A stretch of 64,000 nucleotides of DNA from an uncultured Blautia sp. (GTDB lineage: Bacteria; Bacillota; Clostridia; Lachnospirales; Lachnospiraceae): NCBI GenBank assembly GCA_900540785.1, contig UQHF01000009.1, forward strand, positions 1 through 64,000, given 5' to 3'. The notes below the pieces were generated by a model. The model was given only the letters and a program-made list of their open reading frames with translations. It was not told where the DNA came from and searched no databases. Of this stretch, positions 23,944-32,576 are shown in pieces (position 1 is the stretch's first letter; every line of letters starts with the position of its first letter). The position numbers and the translations under genes were made by a program.

Positions 23944-25563
23944 ATGAAACGTATGAAAAGCAGATGGAGTATTTTGCTTTTGACAGTAATGGCAGTTCTT
24001 ATTGCCTGCCCTACTGTGGTCATGGCTGCGGAGGAGGCGCCGAAGCCGGCTGTTTACGCTACATTTTGGGCGCTTATTCCGCCGGTTGTAGCTATTGCGC
24101 TTGCTCTTATTACAAAAGAGGTTTACAGTTCTCTTTTTGTTGGGATTCTTGTGGGAGCACTGTTTTATTCCGGAGGAAATTTTGAGAAAACCATGACTCA
24201 TATTTTTGAAGACGGGATTATCGGTGTTCTGTCTGATTCTTATAATGTTGGGATTCTTGTGTTCCTTGTGATTCTTGGAGCAATGGTTTGCCTTATGAAC
24301 CGGGCGGGCGGCTCTGCTGCTTTCGGACGATGGGCAGGAAAGCATATTAAAACAAGAGTGGGTGCAGAGCTTGCCACTGTGCTTTTGGGTGTGCTGATCT
24401 TTATTGATGATTATTTTAACTGTCTGACGGTAGGAAGTGTTATGCGGCCTGTGACCGATAAGCATAATGTGTCACGTGCAAAGCTTGCCTATCTCATTGA
24501 CGCCACAGCGGCGCCTGTGTGCATTATTGCCCCGATTTCGTCCTGGGCGGCGGCAGTGAGCGGGTTTGTGGAAGGGGAGGACGGGCTTTCCATTTTTGTC
24601 CGTGCCATTCCTTATAACTTTTATGCGCTTCTCACGATCGTGATGATGGTGGGCATGGTTCTTATGAAAACAGAGTTTGGATCTATGGGAATTCATGAGT
24701 CGAATGCTTTAAAAGGTGATATTTATACGACTGCATCGAGACCCTATGCAAATGATGAGGATAACAATGAGGGGAATCCAAGAGGAAAAGTAATCGATCT
24801 CCTGATTCCCATTCTTTCTCTTGTGGTGTGCTGTGTGATCGGAATGATTTATACAGGTGGATTTTTTGAAGGAACAGATTTTGTGACAGCTTTTTCTCAG
24901 AGTGATGCTTCTGTAGGTCTTGCAATGGGAAGCTTTTTCGGGCTTTTGATCACCATTCTCCTCTATATGGTGAGACGTGTTATGACGTTTCGGGATTGTA
25001 TGAGCTGCATTCCGGATGGATTTAAGTCTATGGTTCCTGCGATTTTGATTCTTACGTTTGCGTGGACTTTAAAATCAATGACAGACAGCCTGGGAGCTGC
25101 TGACTTTGTTGCAGGTGCTATGCAGTCTGTAGCGGGTGGGTTTATGAATTTCCTGCCAGCAGTGATTTTCCTTGTTGGCTGTGGTCTTGCCTTTGCAACC
25201 GGAACTTCATGGGGAACTTTTGGAATTCTGATTCCGATCGTTGTTGCTGTATTTTCCGGCACAAATGAAGACCTTATGATTATTTCCATTTCTGCCTGTA
25301 TGGCGGGCGCCGTATGCGGAGACCACTGTTCTCCGATTTCGGATACTACGATCATGGCATCGGCAGGCGCCCAGTGCGACCATGTAAATCATGTGTCTAC
25401 ACAGCTTCCTTATGCGTTGGTAGCTGCGGCAGTATCTTTTGTTTCTTATATTATAGCCGGTTTTGTACAGTCCGCATGGATTGCGCTTCCGGTTGCATTT
25501 CTGCTTATGATGCTTGTACTGTTTATTATTAAAAATGTATTCTCTGATCTGGAAGGGGCTTAA
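23944..25563 (+). CDS. NhaC-family transporter, probable lysine importer (LysW-like)
   Basis: A 539-residue carrier of the NhaC Na+/H+ antiporter superfamily with about 12 membrane segments and a signal-like N-terminus (positive end, hydrophobic stretch to residue 20, then VMAAEEAPKP). Family blocks include GVLIFIDDYFNCLTVGSVMR (near residue 155) and GTSWGTFGILIPIV (near 420), then GDHCSPISDTTIMAS (near 460). The start at 23944 follows aaggagg. Because it sits directly under a lysine riboswitch, lysine uptake is more likely than sodium extrusion; such NhaC-type carriers were predicted as LysW in comparative studies of L-box regulons. The substrate is inference from regulation. Confidence 0.88.
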   Translation: MKRMKSRWSILLLTVMAVLIACPTVVMAAEEAPKPAVYATFWALIPPVVAIALALITKEVYSSLFVGILVGALFYSGGNFEKTMTHIFEDGIIGVLSDSYNVGILVFLVILGAMVCLMNRAGGSAAFGRWAGKHIKTRVGAELATVLLGVLIFIDDYFNCLTVGSVMRPVTDKHNVSRAKLAYLIDATAAPVCIIAPISSWAAAVSGFVEGEDGLSIFVRAIPYNFYALLTIVMMVGMVLMKTEFGSMGIHESNALKGDIYTTASRPYANDEDNNEGNPRGKVIDLLIPILSLVVCCVIGMIYTGGFFEGTDFVTAFSQSDASVGLAMGSFFGLLITILLYMVRRVMTFRDCMSCIPDGFKSMVPAILILTFAWTLKSMTDSLGAADFVAGAMQSVAGGFMNFLPAVIFLVGCGLAFATGTSWGTFGILIPIVVAVFSGTNEDLMIISISACMAGAVCGDHCSPISDTTIMASAGAQCDHVNHVSTQLPYALVAAAVSFVSYIIAGFVQSAWIALPVAFLLMMLVLFIIKNVFSDLEGA

Positions 25564-25614
25564 AGAAAATGCGGGGTGCGAAGGTGCCCCGCAGGCTTCT
25601 GCAAGAAAAATAAC

Positions 25615-25643
25615 TTTACAAGTAGAGGTAAATATGTTACTAT
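25615..25643 (+). promoter_or_regulatory. Possible promoter of tRNA-Arg
   Basis: TTTACA (25615-25620), 17 bases and TACTAT (25638-25643) lie about 43 bases before the tRNA. The match is moderate. Confidence 0.4.
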
Positions 25644-25685
25644 AAATCTTGTCGAGATTGGAAAAACAGTTCTCGAATAGAATAC

Positions 25686-25757
25686 GCGTCTGTAGCTCAG
25701 TGGATAGAGCAGTGGTTTCCGGTACCATGTGCGGGGGTTCGATTCCCTTCAGACGTG
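25686..25757 (+). tRNA. tRNA-Arg (anticodon CCG)
   Basis: A 72-base cloverleaf. The acceptor stem is gcgtctg with cagacgt, the D arm gctc-agtggata-gagc, the anticodon stem gtggt with accat around loop ttccggt (anticodon ccg), the variable loop gtgc, and the T arm ggggg-ttcgatt-ccctt. G-U wobbles occur at 1:72, 27:43, 49:65 and 50:64, an unusually high number. CCA is not encoded. It reads the Arg codon CGG. A 10-base-pair hairpin follows 4 bases downstream. Confidence 0.85.
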
Positions 25758-25761
25758 CTGA

Positions 25762-25782
25762 CTGGAACATCGGATGTTCCAG
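25762..25782 (+). other. Perfect hairpin after tRNA-Arg
   Basis: ctggaacatc and gatgttccag form a perfect 10-base-pair stem around one base. No T-run follows, so it is not a standard terminator. It could mark tRNA 3' processing or partly stop transcription before the SH3-domain gene 30 bases further on. Confidence 0.6.
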
Positions 25783-25811
25783 CGTGTTGTATTAACAAGG
25801 AGGACAAGAAC

Positions 25812-26720
25812 TTGGATGATTTCAGAGAATGGTTGTCAGATAACCTTCGCTACTTCATGTTAGGCGGCGCAATTCTGATAATCGTGGCTGTATTGTTCTT
25901 TGGCATTCGTGCCTGTGTCGGAAATAAGAAGGGTAAAACCGATACAGATAAGAACGTAGAAGCCCAGAACGACCAGGGAAATGTTCCTTCTTCCTCGACA
26001 AAAGATGGGGAGACTGACGACGGGAAGAAAGGCGCCAATCCCATGGAGAAAGCAAGTGCAGAAGTAACTGCACTGATGAAAAGCTATTACAAGGCTTTAG
26101 GGGATAAGGATATTGCGGCACTGAAGGCGATAGAGGTGGATTTACCTCCGGCTGACGAGGCAAAGGTTACAAATGCGAAAGACTATATCGAAGGATATGA
26201 AGTAGGAGATGTCTATACTAAGAAGGGAATGGAAGACGGAACCTATGTGGTATATGTTTGTTTCAACTATATCTGTAAAGATATTGATACGCCAGTGCCT
26301 GCATTGAGCCAGTGCTATGTGATCACAGACAGCGAAGGCAATCTCAAAATTGATGGAGGAGCGGTAGAAGATACGGAAATTTCCGCATACACAGATAAGC
26401 TGAAATCCGATGACGATGTAAAAGAGCTTACAGCTAAGGTTCAGAAAGCAAACGACGATGCACAGGCAAATGACCCTGCTCTTGCAGCGTTTCTTGCAGG
26501 TCTGGGCGAAGAGACAAATGCGTCCACACAGGCAGGAGAGGGAGCAACTCTCACTGTGACGGAAGATTGTAATGTTCGTGCTGCGGCAGATGGAGAAGCC
26601 GAAATTATCGGAGGTTATTCCGCTGGCACAGAAGTTACAAAAACAGGTGAAGAAGGTGAGTGGGTTCAGATTGACTATGAGGGAGAGACTGGATATATTC
26701 ACAACAGCCTGTTAGAATAG
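25812..26720 (+). CDS. Membrane-anchored SH3-domain protein
   Basis: A 302-residue protein with a TTG start at 25812, set by the aaggagg site 9 bases upstream. One membrane segment (about residues 16-37) is followed by an acidic, Ser/Thr-rich linker and a globular domain of about 120 residues (about 80-200) resembling NTF2-like extracytoplasmic domains. The C-terminal 60 residues are a bacterial SH3 domain (CNVRAAADGEAEIIGGYSAG ... GYIHNSLL). The protein would sit on the outer membrane face with its SH3 domain toward the wall. The function is unknown. Confidence 0.75.
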   Translation: MDDFREWLSDNLRYFMLGGAILIIVAVLFFGIRACVGNKKGKTDTDKNVEAQNDQGNVPSSSTKDGETDDGKKGANPMEKASAEVTALMKSYYKALGDKDIAALKAIEVDLPPADEAKVTNAKDYIEGYEVGDVYTKKGMEDGTYVVYVCFNYICKDIDTPVPALSQCYVITDSEGNLKIDGGAVEDTEISAYTDKLKSDDDVKELTAKVQKANDDAQANDPALAAFLAGLGEETNASTQAGEGATLTVTEDCNVRAAADGEAEIIGGYSAGTEVTKTGEEGEWVQIDYEGETGYIHNSLLE

Positions 26721-26740
26721 AAAATAATAAGGGATAAGAA

Positions 26741-26772
26741 ACAGGCAGGAGAAAAACTCCTGCCTGTTTTGG
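26741..26772 (+). terminator. Intrinsic terminator of the SH3-domain gene
   Basis: The stem acaggcaggag with ctcctgcctgt, loop of five A, is followed by ttt. It stands between convergent genes and may act on both strands. Confidence 0.75.
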
Positions 26773-26788
26773 CGTTGCATAATTAAAA

Positions 26789-28027
26789 TCAGGATTCTTT
26801 TTTCATAGCTCCATATGCGATGCCGGACTCCATAGTAATTCCGTATTTTTCTGCGAGCTCATGTACGGTCACGAGTTCATAACCTTCTTTGATCAGCTTT
26901 GGAATAATGATTTCTGCTGCATCTACAGAGGTTTTGAAAATATCATGCATGAGAATGACTGCGCCGTCTTCTGCGGAAGACATGACTGTATCGACAATTT
27001 TCTGCACATCTTCTGTCTCCCAGTCCAGTGTATCTACAGACCAGAGCATCATGGGAGTTTCTACAGTGGAGCGTACATTATCATCTATAGACCCGTAGGG
27101 AGGGCGCACAACGGTTGCACCGTGTCCTGCAAGGTCATAAAGAAGTTTGTCTACGGTTCCGATTTCGTTGGAAATCTCTTCGGCAGAGAGTGTGGTAAGA
27201 TCTGCGTGGCTGTATGTGTGATTGCCCAGTTCACAGCCAAGTTCTTCCATACGTTTTACCTCTTCCGGAAAACTTTCGATTTCTTTTCCTACCATGAAAA
27301 AAGTAGCTTTTGCGTTGTTTTTTTCCAGACAGTCCAGGAGACGTCCGGTAAAAGAACTGGGACCATCGTCAAAGGTAAGGGCGATGGTCTTTTTTTCTTT
27401 TGGTTCTTCTTTTTGATTTTCTTTTTTGCTCTCTGTTTTTTCCTTGTCAGCCTTTTTGGGGGCTGGCGTTTCTTCCGGAACATATCCTTCCTGAGAGCCG
27501 TCCGGAAGCAGGTGATAGCTTTCTCCGTCAACGGTAATATCTCCTGTCTGCATAATACCGTCCAGGTCAAAGTAGTACCGTTTTCCGTCTTTTTTCAGCC
27601 AACCTGTTTTCATGCTGCCGTCCTTATTGTTAAAATAATAAGTGTTTCCGTCTGCATCATATAACCAGCCACGATAAGGCGTGCCGTCTACAAGAAAATA
27701 CCAGATTCCGTCAATGGAAGTCCAGGTTCCTTTTTCTGCTTCGGGAGAAACCTGGTGTGGGGAAATGGTTTCACTGGTAGAATCCGTATCCTCCGGTTTT
27801 TCATCAGACGTGTCTTCTTTTGAAGCGGTATCCGCCTGAGGCTTGGATATAGTGTCGGAATCGGTATCAGAATCGCTGTCTCTGGCAACGAACATATCGG
27901 GCATATGCTGTCCTTCAATGGGTGACGGTGTGGAAGAGGACTGCGGAACAGCCAATCCAAAGGCGAGGCACATAAGAACGGCGATCAGAATCAACACCCG
28001 GCTGGTTCGTGGTTTACGGCCTGGCAT
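26789..28027 (-). CDS. Polysaccharide deacetylase with cell-wall-binding repeats
   Basis: A 412-residue exported or membrane-anchored enzyme. The N-terminal hydrophobic segment is residues 10-28. An acidic SD-repeat linker (DSDSDTDSDT) and about three choline-binding-like repeats follow (WYFLVDGTPYRGWLYDADGN and on, residues 105-175), then a Lys/Glu-rich linker. The NodB domain (215-400) has all five motifs: ALTFDDGPSSF, HTYSH, RPPYGSIDD, VDTLDWETED and ILMHDIF. It probably removes N-acetyl groups from peptidoglycan or another surface glycan, giving lysozyme resistance. The promoter TTGTTT-17-TATCAT lies upstream on the minus strand. Confidence 0.92.
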   Translation of the reverse strand: MPGRKPRTSRVLILIAVLMCLAFGLAVPQSSSTPSPIEGQHMPDMFVARDSDSDTDSDTISKPQADTASKEDTSDEKPEDTDSTSETISPHQVSPEAEKGTWTSIDGIWYFLVDGTPYRGWLYDADGNTYYFNNKDGSMKTGWLKKDGKRYYFDLDGIMQTGDITVDGESYHLLPDGSQEGYVPEETPAPKKADKEKTESKKENQKEEPKEKKTIALTFDDGPSSFTGRLLDCLEKNNAKATFFMVGKEIESFPEEVKRMEELGCELGNHTYSHADLTTLSAEEISNEIGTVDKLLYDLAGHGATVVRPPYGSIDDNVRSTVETPMMLWSVDTLDWETEDVQKIVDTVMSSAEDGAVILMHDIFKTSVDAAEIIIPKLIKEGYELVTVHELAEKYGITMESGIAYGAMKKES

Positions 28028-28062
28028 AATCGTTCCTCCTGTTCGTTTTTAAATACATTCCT

Positions 28063-28091
28063 ATGATACAATAATCGACAGTAAAAAACAA
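28063..28091 (-). promoter_or_regulatory. Promoter of the polysaccharide deacetylase gene
   Basis: On the minus strand TTGTTT (28086-28091), a 17-base spacer and TATCAT (28063-28068) sit 36 bases before the start, with an aggagga ribosome-binding site between. Confidence 0.6.
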
Positions 28092-28109
28092 GTGCACATG
28101 AAAAATACG

Positions 28110-28138
28110 TTGCCAATCAAGGAGAAAAAATATATAAT
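28110..28138 (+). promoter_or_regulatory. Promoter of rluF-ligA-metA, implying a leaderless start
   Basis: TTGCCA (28110-28115), 17 bases and a perfect TATAAT (28133-28138). The rluF ATG begins 7 bases after the -10, where transcription would start. The only Shine-Dalgarno-like bases (ggag, 28121-28124) lie inside the spacer, so they would not be in the mRNA. Confidence 0.65.
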
Positions 28139-28144
28139 AAAACA

Positions 28145-29071
28145 ATGAGTGAAAAAATCAGAATTAATAAGTTTTTAAGTGATGCAGGTGTCTGTTCCAG
28201 ACGCGAGGCAGACCGTCTGATAGAGGAAGGAAGGGTTACAGTAAATGGAAAAACAGCCGTGCCGGGAGAAAAAACAGACGGTGGGGACTGCGTTCTCATA
28301 GACGGAAAGCCTGTAAAAAAAGAGGAACGGAAGGTTCTGCTTCTTTTTTATAAACCAAAAGGGATTGTGTGCAGTACAAAGCAGCAGCGAGATGAGATGA
28401 CAGTCACGCAGTATCTTCATTATCCCCTTCGGATTTACCCGGTGGGGAGACTTGATAAAGAGTCGGAAGGACTGCTTCTTCTCACAAACCAGGGAGATCT
28501 TGTGAATAAAATCATGAAGGCAGGAAACTTTCATGAAAAGGAATATATTGTTAAAACGAACAAACCGTTTTCCGATGACTTCATTAAGAAAATGGGAGCG
28601 GGAGTGCCCATTCTGGAAACGGTAACAAGACCATGCTTTGTGGAGCGTCTGGGAAGAGACTGTTTTCGCATTATTCTCACACAGGGACTGAACAGACAGA
28701 TAAGACGAATGTGTGAATATTTCGGGTATCAGGTGGTATCCTTAAAAAGAGTGCGTATTATGAACCTCACTCTTTCCGGGCTTGGAAAGGGACAATACAG
28801 AGACATTACAGAAAAAGAGTGGAAAGAGCTGGAACAGATGTTGACCGGTTCTGTAAATCAGACAGTGCCAGGAGGAAATTATGGAAAAAAAGATGCAGCA
28901 AATGAAAGAGCTTGTGGAACTGCTAAACAGGGCAGGAAAGGCGTATTATCAGGAAGACAGGGAAATCATGAGCAACCTGGAGTACGACCGTCTTTACGAT
29001 CAGCTGGAAAATCTGGAAAAAGAAACGGGAACCGTTCTGGCAAACAGTCCTACGGTAAACGTAGGGTATGA
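28145..29071 (+). CDS. rluF: 23S rRNA pseudouridine synthase, RluF-type
   Basis: A 308-residue RsuA/RluF-family enzyme. An S4 domain leads (IRINKFLSDAGVCSRREADR, residues 5-24). The catalytic motif is PVGRLDKESEGLLLLTNQGD (near residue 99, catalytic Asp), and the family C-terminal block is LTQGLNRQIRRMCEYFGYQV (near 178). The core ends near residue 240. The last 70 residues are a Gly/Lys/Arg-rich tail (NGNRSGKQSYGKRR near the end) encoded in a region that also encodes the first 64 codons of ligA in another frame. The start has almost no leader. Confidence 0.88.
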   Translation: MSEKIRINKFLSDAGVCSRREADRLIEEGRVTVNGKTAVPGEKTDGGDCVLIDGKPVKKEERKVLLLFYKPKGIVCSTKQQRDEMTVTQYLHYPLRIYPVGRLDKESEGLLLLTNQGDLVNKIMKAGNFHEKEYIVKTNKPFSDDFIKKMGAGVPILETVTRPCFVERLGRDCFRIILTQGLNRQIRRMCEYFGYQVVSLKRVRIMNLTLSGLGKGQYRDITEKEWKELEQMLTGSVNQTVPGGNYGKKDAANERACGTAKQGRKGVLSGRQGNHEQPGVRPSLRSAGKSGKRNGNRSGKQSYGKRRV

Positions 29072-30848
29072 GGTGCTGGAACAGCTTCCCAAAGAAGAAC
29101 ACGAAAGCCCCATGCTGTCTCTTGATAAGACAAAGGACAGAGAGGTTCTCCGGGAATTTATGGGAGAACATAAGACACTGTTGTCCTGGAAACTGGACGG
29201 ACTTACGATCGTTCTCACCTATGAGGAGGGAGAGCTTGTAAAAGCGGTTACAAGAGGAAACGGTGTTGTGGGAGAGGTGATCACAAATAATGCCCGTGTA
29301 TTTCAGAACATTCCTTTGAAAATTTCCTATAAGGGAAGGCTTGTTCTCCGTGGAGAGGCGATTATCACATACTCGGATTTTGAAAAAATCAATGCGGCGA
29401 TAGAGGACGTGGAGGCAAGATATAAGAATCCACGAAATCTCTGCAGCGGCTCTGTGCGCCAGTTGAACAGCGAAATTACAGCAGAGCGCCATGTGAAGTT
29501 TTTTGCTTTTTCTCTTGTGAGTGCCCAGGGTGTGGATTTTCATAATTCAAGAGAAGAACAGTTTCTGTGGTTGAAAAACCAGGGATTTGATACAGTGGAA
29601 TACCGTGCTGTGACAGGAAAAACTCTGGACGGAGCAATGGAATATTTTGAAAAAGCAGTAGAGACAAATGATTTTCCCTCAGATGGGCTTGTTGCGCTTT
29701 ACGATGATATTGCTTACGGGGATTCTCTTGGAAGAACCGCAAAATTTCCGAGAAATGCTTTTGCTTTTAAATGGGCAGATGAAATAAAGGAGACAACGCT
29801 TGTGGAAATGGAGTGGAGTCCGTCCAGAACGGGGCTCATTAATCCGGTTGCCATTTTTGAACCTGTGGAGCTGGAGGGAACGACGGTGAGCCGTGCCAGT
29901 GTTCACAATGTAAGTATCGTAAAAGAGCTGGCTCTTGGGATTGGCGATACCATTCGTGTTTATAAGGCAAATATGATCATTCCACAGATTGAAGAAAATA
30001 TCACAAGAAGCGGTTCTCTTGTGATTCCGGATCGCTGTCCTGCCTGCGGGGAGGAAGCGAAGATCCGCTGCGAGAATGAGGTGGAAGCGCTTTACTGTAC
30101 AAATCCGGAGTGTCCGGCAAAAAAAATAAAGGCGTTTACTCTTTTTACAAGCAGAGATGCCATGAATATTGACGGGTTGTCCGAGGCAACACTGGAAAAG
30201 TTTATTGCAAGGGGCTTTATTCATGAATTTGCGGATATTTTTGAGATTGAAAAATACAGAGATGAGATTGTGACAATGGAAGGCTTTGGAGAGAAATCTT
30301 TTCAAAATCTCCTGGAAAGCATTGAAAGAGCGAAAGATACCACCTTGCCGAAGGTGATCTATAGCCTGGGCATTGCAAATATCGGCCTTGCAAATGCGAA
30401 AGTGATCTGTCGTCATTTTGACAACGACATAGAAAAAATCCGATGTGCAGATGTGGAGGAAATCAGCGCCATCGACAGTATTGGACCGGTAATCGCGGGA
30501 AATTTGAGCGCTTATTTTAAAAATGAGGAAAACAACAGAAAACTTTCAAGGCTTTTGTCCTGTCTGCGTATCAGGCAGGAGGAAACAGCGGGGGCGCAGA
30601 TCCTTGCAGGCTTAAATTTTGTAATTACAGGAAGCGTGGAGCATTTTGCGAACAGAGGTGAGGTAAAAGAGCTGATTGAGTCTCTGGGCGGAAAAGTGAC
30701 GGGTTCCGTGACAGGAAAAACAAATTATCTGATCAACAATGACAAAGCGTCCAATTCCTCAAAAAACAAAAAAGCAAAGGAACTGGGAATTCCCATTTTA
30801 TCAGAAGAGGATTTTTTACAACTGGCAGGACAGGAACAGGAGGACTAA
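28881..30848 (+). CDS. ligA: NAD-dependent DNA ligase
   Basis: A 655-residue LigA. The adenylation Lys is in SWKLDGLTIVL (near residue 110), and VLRGEAIITYSDFEKIN follows. The four-Cys zinc finger is CPACGEEAKIRC to YCTNPEC (about 385-415), followed by helix-hairpin-helix repeats and a C-terminal BRCT domain (about 575-650, NFVITGSVEHFANRGEVKEL). The start at 28881 follows ggagg and lies inside the 3' end of rluF, overlapping by 191 bases in a different frame. The length is normal. Confidence 0.96.
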   Translation: MEKKMQQMKELVELLNRAGKAYYQEDREIMSNLEYDRLYDQLENLEKETGTVLANSPTVNVGYEVLEQLPKEEHESPMLSLDKTKDREVLREFMGEHKTLLSWKLDGLTIVLTYEEGELVKAVTRGNGVVGEVITNNARVFQNIPLKISYKGRLVLRGEAIITYSDFEKINAAIEDVEARYKNPRNLCSGSVRQLNSEITAERHVKFFAFSLVSAQGVDFHNSREEQFLWLKNQGFDTVEYRAVTGKTLDGAMEYFEKAVETNDFPSDGLVALYDDIAYGDSLGRTAKFPRNAFAFKWADEIKETTLVEMEWSPSRTGLINPVAIFEPVELEGTTVSRASVHNVSIVKELALGIGDTIRVYKANMIIPQIEENITRSGSLVIPDRCPACGEEAKIRCENEVEALYCTNPECPAKKIKAFTLFTSRDAMNIDGLSEATLEKFIARGFIHEFADIFEIEKYRDEIVTMEGFGEKSFQNLLESIERAKDTTLPKVIYSLGIANIGLANAKVICRHFDNDIEKIRCADVEEISAIDSIGPVIAGNLSAYFKNEENNRKLSRLLSCLRIRQEETAGAQILAGLNFVITGSVEHFANRGEVKELIESLGGKVTGSVTGKTNYLINNDKASNSSKNKKAKELGIPILSEEDFLQLAGQEQED

Positions 30849-30851
30849 AAC

Positions 30852-31781
30852 ATGCCGATTAAAATACAGAAAGATCTTCCGGTTAAGGAGATTCTGGAAA
30901 AAGAAAATATATTTGTAATGGACGAAAACAGGGCGATCCATCAGGATATACGCCCCATTCAGATTTTGATCCTGAATCTTATGCCTTTGAAGGAAGAGAC
31001 GGAGCTTCAGCTTCTCCGCTCTCTTTCAAACACGCCGCTGCAGGTGGATGTGACCTTTATGGCAGTGGAAAGTCATGAATCAAAAAATACTTCCATGAGT
31101 CATTTGAATCAGTTTTATAAGATTTTTCCTGAAGTGAGGGAAAAACGATTTGACGGTATGATCATAACAGGAGCGCCTGTGGAGCAGATGGAATTTGAGG
31201 AAGTGGATTACTGGCAGGAGCTGACGGAGATCATAGACTGGTCAGAGAGCCACGTAACTTCTACGATTTATCTCTGCTGGGCTGCTCAGGCAGGACTTTA
31301 CTATCATTATGGATTAAAGAAGCGTATGCTGGAACAGAAGATGTTCGGGCTTTTCTGGCATAAGGTGATGAATCGGAAAATCCCTCTTGTAAGAGGTTTT
31401 GACGATGTGTTTCTCGCGCCGCATTCCAGGCATACAGAAGTTCCCATAGAAGATATTCACGCCTGTAAGGAGCTTACTGTCCTTGCGGAGTCTGAGGAGG
31501 CAGGGCTGTTCCTTGCTATGGCAGACGGCGGCAGAAAAATTTTTGTTATGGGACATCCGGAGTATGACAGGGTAACTCTTGACGGGGAATACAAAAGAGA
31601 TTTAAGCAAAAATCTTCCCATTGAAATTCCGAAAAATTATTATCAGAATGACGATTCCAGCAACCGTCCTCTCCTTACCTGGAGAGCCCATGCCAATAAC
31701 CTTTACACAAACTGGCTGAATTATTATGTTTATCAGAGTACGCCGTATGACCTGGAAGGAACCCCGTTTCTCAATAAATAG
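30852..31781 (+). CDS. metA: Homoserine O-acetyltransferase (MetA family)
   Basis: A 309-residue MetA-family enzyme for the first committed step of methionine synthesis. The catalytic Cys is in TIYLCWAAQAGLYYHYG (near residue 142), the His in MGHPEYDRVTLDGEY (near 235). At the site that sets acyl-donor choice the sequence reads TGAPVEQMEFEEVDYW, with Glu where E. coli succinyltransferase has Gly. Published work on Bacillus MetA links Glu there to acetyl-CoA use, so I call acetyltransferase despite the usual succinyltransferase label. It starts 3 bases after ligA. Confidence 0.93.
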   Translation: MPIKIQKDLPVKEILEKENIFVMDENRAIHQDIRPIQILILNLMPLKEETELQLLRSLSNTPLQVDVTFMAVESHESKNTSMSHLNQFYKIFPEVREKRFDGMIITGAPVEQMEFEEVDYWQELTEIIDWSESHVTSTIYLCWAAQAGLYYHYGLKKRMLEQKMFGLFWHKVMNRKIPLVRGFDDVFLAPHSRHTEVPIEDIHACKELTVLAESEEAGLFLAMADGGRKIFVMGHPEYDRVTLDGEYKRDLSKNLPIEIPKNYYQNDDSSNRPLLTWRAHANNLYTNWLNYYVYQSTPYDLEGTPFLNK

Positions 31782-31844
31782 AATTTTATAAAAATTGCAC
31801 AAAAAAGCTCGAAAAAGTTCACAGATTATTGAGAAAAACTGGGT

Positions 31845-31873
31845 TTGCAAAATAAGAAACTTTCTGCTATAGT
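31845..31873 (+). promoter_or_regulatory. Promoter of the zinc phospholipase C-like gene
   Basis: TTGCAA (31845-31850), 17 bases and TATAGT (31868-31873), with a TG one base before the -10, placed about 55 bases before the start. Confidence 0.6.
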
Positions 31874-31928
31874 AGAGTTCAGTTGGGGTAATTGAAAGCT
31901 ATATATTTTAAGAAAGTAGAGGGAAATA

Positions 31929-32513
31929 ATGCGTAAAAAATCTCATATATTGTTAGCAAGGTATCTGGCAGATCAGATGGAGGTATCAGAGAGCCTTCAG
32001 TCTCACAGAAAGGCATTTTGCCTGGGCAGCATTTTGCCGGATATCCGTCCGTCGTTTCTCACAAAGAAGCACGAGTTTTTTGGAACAATAGATGAAATTG
32101 AAAGTAAGATCACACGTCTTGTTGCGGTAGCACCTGAAGACAGAAATGAGAGAGTCTACTGGAGACAGTTCGGCGAAGTCATTCATTATATGGCAGATTA
32201 TTTTACTTTTCCGCATAACAAAACATATACAGGAACATTGATTGAACACGGACAGTATGAGAAGGCATTAAAGAACGATTTAAAATCCTGCATTAAAAGC
32301 GGAGAAGCAGGGCGTCATGTAAAAGAAGCCATTTCTTTTGGCTGTCTTTCTGATCTGTTTACATATATCAGCGAGAGCCATGAACAGTATTTAAGAAAAA
32401 CAAGAAATGTGGCAGAAGATATAGAATTTATTCTTAATGTATGCTTTCAGGTAATCCAGGGGATTTTTGTGCTCTGTACCGGTGCGTCATATCAGCCCTG
32501 CCTGACTGCATAA
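31929..32513 (+). CDS. Zinc-dependent phospholipase C-family protein
   Basis: A 194-residue cytoplasmic-looking protein with the metal-site pattern of zinc phospholipase C-type folds: RKKSHILLARYLADQM at the N-terminus, LGSILPDIRPSF near residue 33, and GEVIHYMADYFTFPHNK near 80. No signal peptide is seen, unlike clostridial toxins of the family, so an intracellular role is more likely. The gene stands alone between its own promoter and terminator. Confidence 0.75.
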   Translation: MRKKSHILLARYLADQMEVSESLQSHRKAFCLGSILPDIRPSFLTKKHEFFGTIDEIESKITRLVAVAPEDRNERVYWRQFGEVIHYMADYFTFPHNKTYTGTLIEHGQYEKALKNDLKSCIKSGEAGRHVKEAISFGCLSDLFTYISESHEQYLRKTRNVAEDIEFILNVCFQVIQGIFVLCTGASYQPCLTA

Positions 32514-32545
32514 ATGATAAAAATGAATATAGAAGAAAGATCAGA

Positions 32546-32576
32546 GAACCAGGTGCGTTTCGCCTGGTTCTTTTTT
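32546..32576 (+). terminator. Intrinsic terminator
   Basis: gaaccagg(tg)cg and cgcctggttc pair around ttt and are followed by six T. Confidence 0.85.

Noticed and set aside
26861..27664. 267-residue plus-strand frame opposite the polysaccharide deacetylase
   Set aside because: Antisense shadow without any family motif; the minus-strand gene has five intact NodB motifs.
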